Shown: piece after piece, positions 19,401 through 22,645 of the stretch
Position numbering within the stretch: the first letter of the stretch is position 1
Layout of the letters: every line of letters starts with the position of its first letter
From: Bacteroidales bacterium UBA3663
Lineage (GTDB): Bacteria > Bacteroidota > Bacteroidia > Bacteroidales > UBA3663
Direction of reading: 5' to 3'
Length of the DNA stretch: 22,645 nt
Assembly (NCBI GenBank): GCA_002373755.1
Contig: DFJU01000055.1
Location: 30,451-53,095 of the forward strand
Program-made: the position numbers and the translations under genes
Notes under the pieces: generated by a model
Databases searched by the model: none
The model's input: only the letters and a program-made list of their open reading frames with translations
Told to the model about the DNA's origin: nothing

Positions 19401-19929
19401 CACCATGTATGACTGTCTTGCTTGCATTTCCATACCAGCCACCACCTATGGCCGCTGCTCGTCCAGCGCATGTGATGGAAATTATACCTCCGTGAATTGT
19501 GATTTCCCCACTTGTTTCGGCACTGTTTCCACCTACACAAGATATATCGACAGTACCTTGTGTGGCTATGAGGCTTCCTGTGCCACCACTTTGTGCATAG
19601 ACATTCAAGTTTGTACCGCTTTTCACATGCATACCAGCATTGGCCTTAAAGGTCGCGCCGTCGCACAAAATCAGATTGACGGTACCAGCACATTCAATAC
19701 GGCTACCTACGGAAACATTTTCCGTTACCACATACCATCCAGAACTCATCGCAGTGGTCGATGATGTTACTGTTGTAATGGTTGATGGAGACGTTTTCGT
19801 CTCAAACTCTCCGGTCTCCGTGTTGTACTTGCGATAGGACACCTGTGCCCACGCCGTACTGAAACACAACATGGCGAGCAGCACAAATACTGCCCGCGCC
19901 CAAATGTTTGGATTCTTTTTAAAGTTCAT
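13411..19929 (-). CDS. Large secreted mosaic surface protein (InlB repeats, FISUMP, GLUG-like modules, FN3, sorting-tail-like C-terminus)
   Basis: A complete frame of 2172 residues. The signal peptide ends at AWA-Q (about 28/29). Residues about 100-290 form a Gly-rich beta-solenoid-like stretch with recurring 'IGGG' and 'ITGG.V'. A small C..H...C..C motif lies at about 299-316. Three InlB-type (Listeria-Bacteroides) repeats at about 317-395, 398-473 and 476-731 end in AQWE; the third is split by a FISUMP domain (about 521-702: HDYVDLGLSVLWATCN, 'AWRIPSEKEW', 'TVRPV'). Three tandem modules follow (about 734-1060, 1061-1405, 1406-1735), each starting 'd.dGNY[VI]IAN.D.W..FA' with 'SGKTVKL' and 'GTFDG.G.TLT', then GLUG-like coils and an Ig-like end. 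The end holds DSWGDGWNG (about 1740-1840), FN3 (about 1838-1930), a 'DGDWNTLVLPF...GVPYIIKW' domain and a WFTLDGRRL...GLFIHNGK tail. An adhesin-like role is inferred. It sits directly downstream of the membrane AraC regulator. Confidence 0.93.
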   Translation of the reverse strand: MNFKKNPNIWARAVFVLLAMLCFSTAWAQVSYRKYNTETGEFETKTSPSTITTVTSSTTAMSSGWYVVTENVSVGSRIECAGTVNLILCDGATFKANAGMHVKSGTNLNVYAQSGGTGSLIATQGTVDISCVGGNSAETSGEITIHGGIISITCAGRAAAIGGGWYGNASKTVIHGGKVTARCQGEYGCAIGGGLNGGGGTVIITGGEVLAEGLGRASSGIGAGSLWAIGGNVTITGGTVVAKSGKDAKAIGGGIWVEQDGTVNLVDMIVYASEDSNELVANEERINTCRSAYVKLVHCDNHSFNDNGDCIYCAARAWYTVAYDGNGNTEGDAPVDETRYYPGQNTTVTVLGIPDNFKRTGYMFVGWNTMADGNGTHYAANATFTISQVITLYAQWEKVYTIAFDANGGTGAPEAQTKTEGEDLTLATTVPTRTGFNFLGWNTMADGKGTSYAAGDVYTADAAATLYAQWEDIREHYTLTFDANGGTGAPETQTKIKGEDLTLATTVPTREGYKFVGWKALNTHDYVDLGLSVLWATCNLGAEKSEDYGNYYVWGETEDKNSYGWETYKYCQGTENSITKYNDTDGLTELELADDAAYVNWGSAWRIPSEKEWQELVNNTESAWTTENGVNGYKFTASNGNYIFLPAAGAHSENRLFDDGGQGHYASRTLKYPISMWELNFVPTYVVVNYYAREYGYTVRPVTDGRGGTIYAAGDTYTTNSNVTLCAQWEGALSQDANGNYVIANTDAWNAFAQMVAGGEIFSGKTVKLVNNDVVASTMVGTSSNKFSGTFDGGGHTLTVNYNTTTEEYTAPFRFTNGATIENLHITGSIQSSKKFAASIIASASGTTRITGCTSTASITGTISGDGTHGGFIGIAENNSTTNFTDCVFRGKLLGASTTYNGGFLGYVRSGSSSYTNCLFDPAELTMSTSGSCTFNRNTTPTMSGAYYTQTFGQAQGIQVFSEVPSKSLYKSLSIMGYNVFRTCDISGVNDFYECTGSAITPALSVKYAGTVLSADDYSVAITHNGALANEVKDEGEYTMTVTGNEANGYCGTWSKTFKVCFGRDAEGNYIIANNDDWSLFASKITNGETFSGKTVKLASDDVTVTERVPSTFAGTFDGCGKTLTVNLSGGNEELAIFTTISNATIQNLHITGTINFARHRPASIASYVAGTSTVKNCWSDVNIISNYTPSSLDWVDGGALIARVNNGCTLNMSDCRFTGTFVYLTNNHEGGGMVGWTQDANATANLTNCLFAPSSLTMTKENTKQLTYIFVSGNKRGILTNCFYNGVAANTTVLKKEGTRVFDEPQTTLCKKVTLFGTDYYAQCDVLGVEDYYCYNEGQTIELDPKVFAGSDVMTSEDYTLTMTYNGASATEVKERGEYVITITGNNGNEVFGTWSKTFHVIGVDCDTDGNYVIANADDWNTFATMVANVESFSGKTVKLANSDITVTTMVGTEANPFCGTFDGGGNTLTFNYSTDADNAAPFQWIKNAVIKNMTVTGEITTSKMFAAGFVARAHGDNAIENCVSSVTIHAGKTGDGTHGGFVGRIESDCKTFTFTDCLFNGTFDGINTDNWCPFAAWSMGGTNTNFVFNDCLYAPTSVNVRNGNATFYRNGTPTLNGAYYTQALGTVQGTQVFTEVQTTLYKKVTLFGTEYYAVCAISGVQTEYFCSEGKPVNVGLVVDCGGKALAETDYTIAYTCNGEAVDAVKKGGEYVMTIAGNEEAGCFGTATASFTVLTDEDVFVVNYDLADSWGDGWNGCAINVIEKTSATTVNTLTINSGKSASGELMLDAGKVYTFAWKAGSWASETSWTFNDGDGDLLFSGSGGSLSGGYTIYQLLTSARPYDLSVTEPEIGDFELGWQSYEGHHDSWDVAYKSNTATDFTIVEGVTSNPYTLGNLPVATEYTFKVRGRKEGLTTKWSDEVTYTLPVLEITLANNATNNGIIVAKTDGRLCNVTLANRTIYRDGDWNTLVLPFEVDLTDEDSPLFGATARTLASASLTNNGQTLTLNFDEPVTRLEAGVPYIIKWTEKCETDIVNPVFPYVPIDATDNMFCSDDRLVRFVGTYDLVTFDDENKDVLFLGGGNNLYYPDGKATTTIGACRAYFKIGNDDFVADAAQLRSIVMDFGEESETVTIENVRVTTKEEIWFTLDGRRLKGKPNENGLFIHNGKTVVE
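18400..18733. repeat. Near-identical direct DNA repeats inside the mosaic gene (InlB repeats 2 and 3)
   Basis: Segments of about 102 bp at 18400-18502 and 18631-18733, offset by 231 bp (77 codons), are nearly identical at the DNA level, including synonymous positions. They encode 'FDANGGTGAPE.QTK..GEDLTLATTVPTR'. This suggests recent duplication or gene conversion and a possible site for repeat-number change. Confidence 0.8.
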
Positions 19930-19993
19930 AAAATTGGATAATAAAAGTGATGAAATTCAAATCAAGAATGTTTGTCTTTTTCGTTTGTCGCCG

Positions 19994-20001
19994 CAAAGGT
20001 G
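19994..20001 (-). promoter_or_regulatory. Candidate -7 box CACCTTTG (proximal, mosaic gene)
   Basis: CACCTTTG on the minus strand has one mismatch to TAnnTTTG. It shares the longer word ACCTTTGCGG with the box at 11468-11475, which supports a real promoter. It would give a leader of about 60 nt before ATG 19929 and would place the repeat arrays upstream, in operator-like positions. Confidence 0.5.
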
Positions 20002-20070
20002 CGATAATCGCGCGTGACACGTGTGCCATTGCGAGAAAAGGCTGTCCCAAATCGGGAAAAAGTTCAGTCG

Positions 20071-20110
20071 GGAAGATTTTCCACCTGACGGTTAATGTAG
20101 AAAATCTTCC
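20071..20110. repeat. 11-bp perfect inverted repeat upstream of the mosaic gene
   Basis: GGAAGATTTTC (20071-20081) and GAAAATCTTCC (20100-20110) are separated by 18 nt. On the minus strand no clean T-run follows, so a simple terminator is unlikely. An attenuator, RNA-stability element or protein site is possible. Confidence 0.65.
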
Positions 20111-20160
20111 AACGATGACATTCTCCTGTCCAAATGCGCCCCATAAGTGGAAGTTTTGGA

Positions 20161-20290
20161 AAGAAGTTAGCGGAAGTTATTAGGAGTTATCACTTCGCTC
20201 TGGGAGTTAACGGACGTTTCTACTGAGTGTCTAAAGCACTCCCAACAACCATAACATTCGTCTGTTAACTCCCGTTATCTTCTGTTAACT
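20161..20290. repeat. Two opposed arrays of 10-bp-phased GTTA repeats around a 15-bp inverted repeat
   Basis: On the plus strand GTTA occurs at 20166, 20176, 20186 and 20206 (unit about nnGGAGTTAn; degenerate GTTT at 20216). In the opposite sense it occurs at 20264, 20274 and 20284 (unit about tCTGTTAACT). The inner units form arms GGGAGTTAACGGACG (20202-20216) and CGTCTGTTAACTCCC (20259-20273) with one mismatch. The 42-bp spacer holds a GAGTG...CACTC hairpin (20225-20241). The exact 10-bp step places the units on one face of the helix. Confidence 0.75.
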
Positions 20291-20373
20291 CCATGAAATC
20301 AACTCCTTTATCGCACTTGCAAAACCTAATGCAATTGTTTCGTCGAAAGTCGAAAAACTTTGTTTTTGCTCCA

Positions 20374-20381
20374 CAAAGGTA
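20374..20381 (-). promoter_or_regulatory. Candidate -7 box TACCTTTG (distal, upstream of the mosaic gene)
   Basis: TACCTTTG on the minus strand is an exact match to the Bacteroidetes -7 consensus TAnnTTTG. A TTTG lies 24 nt upstream, longer than the usual spacing for a -33 element. If used, it gives a leader of about 440 nt that would contain both inverted repeats. Confidence 0.5.
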
Positions 20382-20481
20382 GGGAAATCGGTTCACAGAA
20401 GGGCGCAAAGCCATGTTGCAATATCGGGAAACGATGTTGCAAATATGCAAATAATTGAAAATGAGATGATTGAAGAAGTGG

Positions 20482-21573
20482 TTAAAGTGCGGCCACGAAG
20501 TCGGTTGGAGAGATGCCGATGAATTTCACGAAGTTGCGGTAGGCTGCAGTGCGGCTACGGAATCCGGCCTCGAAATAAAGCCTCTTGTGGTCTTGCCGAG
20601 GGTCGCGGCGCAACTCATCGGCCATAAACTCGATGCGCTTGTGGTTCAAGAAATCGTTGAACGTCATGCCAGTGTGCTCGCGGATGCTCAGCGACAAGTA
20701 ATGGCGGTTGGTGCCAACACTGCGGCTCACGGTTTCGACCGTCGCGTCGGGGTTGCGCCATTCCTCGCGGTCGTCCATCAGCTGGCAGATGCGCGGCCAA
20801 TAGTCTCTCGTGTCGGGCACCGTGTCCACGCCTTTCCCATTGTCGGCCAATGCCGGGGCAGACTCCACATCGGCCAAGTCATCCTCCTTGTCGGCCGGCG
20901 GCAGAAGACGGTCGCTGAATTCGTGGTAGGTCAGGTAACCCACCACAAAGATGCACCACGACATGTGCAGGCAAAAGAATATTGACATGTTGGTGAAGGC
21001 CTCGCAATAGAAAAGCAACGTCATCACCACTCCCATCAACGTCGTGCGGCAAATCCAGCCGAAGTCGGCACTCGACTTGCGCCAGTTGTAGGGAATGAAG
21101 AACAATATCAACGAAATGGCGGCGAGCAGCACAAGGCACACGATGCGCAACCAGACATCAAAATCGCCGATGTGTGCCACCAGATCGTCCCACGAATGCA
21201 GCACTCGGCATTGCATCCCGAACAGCATCGGCAATGTGACAAGCAACAACGGCAGGAAGAGCAGCAGAAGCCAGACGCCACACAACTGGCGCGGACGCAT
21301 CACCTCAATCGGGTAGCAGAGGTACATGATGGTGGCAAACAGGCCTCCGAAGACCAGTTCCGGCGCAAGCAGAATCCGTGAAAAATTGGGCTGCGGCCAC
21401 ACGTAGCTGTATGACAGGAACAGCGAGCAACCGACGCCGACCCACAGACAGAAAACTGCCAGATAGGCCCGTGAGCGGTCGGGCACGTCCTTGCGCTTAG
21501 CCCACAGCAGGCTGCCGCCTACAAGACACACCGTCATGCAGATGCTGACCAGAATAATAGTAATGTAATCCAT
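20482..21573 (-). CDS. Membrane-bound AraC-type transcriptional regulator (7TM sensor + HTH)
   Basis: A 363-residue protein. Residues about 2-215 contain seven hydrophobic segments (starting YITIILVSICMTVCLVGG; also LCGVWLLLLFLPLLLVTLPM and IVCLVLLAAISLILFF) with only short loops, so the sensor part would be embedded in the inner membrane with no large periplasmic domain. A charged linker (about 218-255) leads to an AraC/XylS-type DNA-binding domain (about 257-363): a first helix-turn-helix around 'ATVETVSRSVGTNRHYLSLSI' positions, 'FLNHKRIEFMADELR', and a second around 'GFRSRTAAYRNFVKFIGISP'. The next gene in the same direction is the large mosaic surface protein, 552 nt away across a repeat-rich region, so a cis target is plausible but unproven. 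The ligand is unknown. No clear TAnnTTTG box was found upstream. Confidence 0.92.
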   Translation of the reverse strand: MDYITIILVSICMTVCLVGGSLLWAKRKDVPDRSRAYLAVFCLWVGVGCSLFLSYSYVWPQPNFSRILLAPELVFGGLFATIMYLCYPIEVMRPRQLCGVWLLLLFLPLLLVTLPMLFGMQCRVLHSWDDLVAHIGDFDVWLRIVCLVLLAAISLILFFIPYNWRKSSADFGWICRTTLMGVVMTLLFYCEAFTNMSIFFCLHMSWCIFVVGYLTYHEFSDRLLPPADKEDDLADVESAPALADNGKGVDTVPDTRDYWPRICQLMDDREEWRNPDATVETVSRSVGTNRHYLSLSIREHTGMTFNDFLNHKRIEFMADELRRDPRQDHKRLYFEAGFRSRTAAYRNFVKFIGISPTDFVAAL

Positions 21574-21905
21574 GTCTCAATTCGGATTGGAGCAATTTAA
21601 GCTAAAATGAAAGACAACTTTGACAAAAAAACTCATATAACACTCAACTTCGATGGCCTTTGATTTTTCCAAAGCCAATAAATTCGCGTAGCAAGTGACA
21701 ACCACTACGGGTCGGATTTTTGTCAAATAAGGTTCAAACTAAAAACGCGCGAAATTATAGAAAAAAAAATAAACAGATAAAATGGGTCGAAATTTAATTT
21801 GCATCGGCCATAAAACAAATGGGGCTAAGCGGATTTGTGCAATATATATTACATTTTAACATTGTATGCTACGCGTTCAACACTATATCCTACGCGGATT
21901 TTGGA
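21574..21905. other. AT-rich intergenic region upstream of the AraC-type regulator
   Basis: This 332-bp non-coding stretch must hold the promoter of the regulator, but no full TAnnTTTG box is visible. Nearest are weak matches such as TTAGTTTG on the minus strand. It contains A/T runs and two copies of CTACGCG, plus one non-coding copy of CATCGGCC (about 21803). No gene or RNA was recognised. Confidence 0.5.
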
Positions 21906-21944
21906 CGAAAAAAAGAAGCGGCACCCGTCACTCGGATGTCGCTT
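21906..21944 (-). terminator. Intrinsic terminator after GDP-L-fucose synthase
   Basis: On the minus strand, arms AAGCGaCATCC and GGGTGcCGCTT pair with one A/C mismatch and one G-T wobble around a short loop. They are followed directly by TTCTTTTTTTC. The structure starts about 27 nt after the stop codon. Confidence 0.85.
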
Positions 21945-21970
21945 TCATTCATTTCGTTGGCCGATGAAAA

Positions 21971-22645
21971 TCAACCCTTGTGATTGATGCAGATGCCCAG
22001 TTTGTACCACTCGAAAAGGCGGTGGATGCCTTCGTCAATCTCGATGGTGTGGTGCCAGCCGAGGGCGTGCAGTTTCGAGACGTCGGTCAGTTTGAGCATT
22101 GTGCCGTCGGGCTTGGTGCTGTCCCAACGCAAATCTCCCTTGAAGCCGATTTCGCGGACAATCTTCTCGGCGCACTCCTTGATGCTGAGCTGCTTGCCGG
22201 TGCCGACGTTGATGTGGCAGTTGCGCACCTCGCGAATACCGTCGTGGTTGGTGACGAACTGGCTCTTCTCGACCACGTCCTTGAAATCGACGTTCAGCAG
22301 GCAGTGGACTGAGGCATCGGCCATCTCCTCGCTCCAAAGGAACTCGCGCATCGGCGCGCCCGTGCCCCACAAGGTGACTGCATCGGCCGTAATGCCATAG
22401 CTGGCCAACACCTTGAGGATGTCGCTTTCGGCCGATGAACCATCGACGCGCAAATCTATGCCCTTCATCGACACCGGACGCAGGTCGATGTCCTTGCGGA
22501 CGGCCTCCCAGTCGCCCTCGTTCAGGCACTTGGCGAGATAGATCTTGCGGATCATGGCGGGCAGCACATGGCTGTTCTCGAGGTGGAAATTGTCGTTCGG
22601 GCCGTACAGGTTGGTCGGCATCACGGCGATGTAGTTGGTGCCGTA
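21971..22645 (-). CDS. fcl: GDP-L-fucose synthase (N-terminal part outside window)
   Basis: The frame is open from the window edge (reading YGTNYIAVMPTNLYGPND) to TGA at 21971. The enzyme is an NADPH-dependent epimerase/reductase of the extended SDR family that converts GDP-4-keto-6-deoxy-mannose to GDP-L-fucose in the cytosol. Visible family marks are 'MPTNLYGPND', 'NSHVLPAMIRK' (the His matches the catalytic acid His179 of the E. coli enzyme), 'LWGTGAPMREFLW', 'NVGTGKQLSIKE', and 'KPDGTMLKLTDVSKLHALGW'. The YxxxK motif and Rossmann fold lie beyond the edge. An insert of about 45 residues between the NSHV helix and the LWGTG strand is common in Bacteroidetes homologues and lengthens the protein relative to the E. 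coli form. A strong terminator follows at once, so this is the end of its transcription unit. Confidence 0.95.
   Translation of the reverse strand, partial: YGTNYIAVMPTNLYGPNDNFHLENSHVLPAMIRKIYLAKCLNEGDWEAVRKDIDLRPVSMKGIDLRVDGSSAESDILKVLASYGITADAVTLWGTGAPMREFLWSEEMADASVHCLLNVDFKDVVEKSQFVTNHDGIREVRNCHINVGTGKQLSIKECAEKIVREIGFKGDLRWDSTKPDGTMLKLTDVSKLHALGWHHTIEIDEGIHRLFEWYKLGICINHKG

Larger units (their letters stand above)
19930..20481. other. Repeat-rich intergenic region between regulator and mosaic gene
   Basis: This 552-bp stretch has no convincing gene. In transcription order it holds the distal box (20374-20381), one decamer array (20261-20290), a 15-bp inverted repeat with a nested hairpin, the opposed decamer array (20161-20220), an 11-bp perfect inverted repeat (20071-20110) and the proximal box (19994-20001). 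A nine-codon frame, ATG at 20294 to TAA at 20265, lies in the possible leader. Confidence 0.7.

Noticed and set aside
19947..20183. Plus-strand 78-codon frame in the repeat-rich intergenic region
   Set aside because: It crosses the 11-bp inverted repeat and the promoter box; no recognisable motif and no promoter on that strand.
20161..20290. Repeat arrays considered as a CRISPR
   Set aside because: Units are only 10 bp with no spacers and there are no cas genes in the window.
20265..20450. Minus-strand 61-codon frame in the leader of the mosaic gene
   Set aside because: Its start lies upstream of the TACCTTTG box, its composition is unremarkable, and it runs through the decamer repeats. Only the short nine-codon end is mentioned as a leader possibility.

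Overview
The window looks like a chromosomal stretch of a fairly GC-rich Bacteroidales bacterium (Prevotella- or Muribaculaceae-like; genus not decidable from this alone). The evidence is TAnnTTTG-type -7 promoter boxes, no clear Shine-Dalgarno sequences, fimbrillin-type lipoproteins, a FISUMP domain, a 'W[FY]TLDGRRL...GLFIHNGK'-type C-terminus, and a GDP-L-fucose synthase of the Bacteroidetes form. Every convincing gene is on the minus strand, so the locus reads from right to left.

Layout in transcription order. (1) 22645-21971: C-terminal two thirds of GDP-L-fucose synthase, closed by a strong intrinsic terminator (21906-21944). (2) 21573-20482: a regulator with seven predicted membrane helices fused to an AraC-type DNA-binding domain. 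(3) 20481-19930: a 552-bp non-coding region with two candidate -7 boxes, a 15-bp and an 11-bp inverted repeat, and two opposed arrays of 10-bp-phased repeats. (4) 19929-13411: a 2172-residue secreted mosaic protein (InlB-type repeats, an embedded FISUMP domain, three ~330-residue GLUG-like modules, a DSWGDGWNG domain, FN3, and a sorting-tail-like end). (5) 13410-12945: palindromic repeats surrounding a small gene (13283-13029) of a recognisable but unnamed Bacteroidales small-protein type. (6) 12920-11679, 11429-10161 and 10041-8908: three fimbrillin-like lipoproteins. (7) 8850 to beyond base 1: a giant secreted protein, at least 2950 residues, made of six successive right-handed beta-helix modules, cut by the window edge.

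Inferred biology: a cell-surface adhesion or fibre locus. The membrane-bound AraC regulator lies directly upstream of the surface genes and may control them. The lipoproteins could form or anchor a surface polymer, and the two giant proteins would be exported to the surface. Promoter positions suggest separate units for the mosaic protein plus small gene, for the first lipoprotein, and for the second and third lipoproteins plus the beta-helix protein. The fucose synthase belongs to a separate unit.

Most notable items: the phased decamer arrays and nested inverted repeats upstream of the mosaic gene; a FISUMP domain inserted inside an InlB repeat; a small gene whose N-terminus appears to be encoded partly by a palindromic repeat; and a strong excess of the word GGCCRATG, always in one codon phase where checked.
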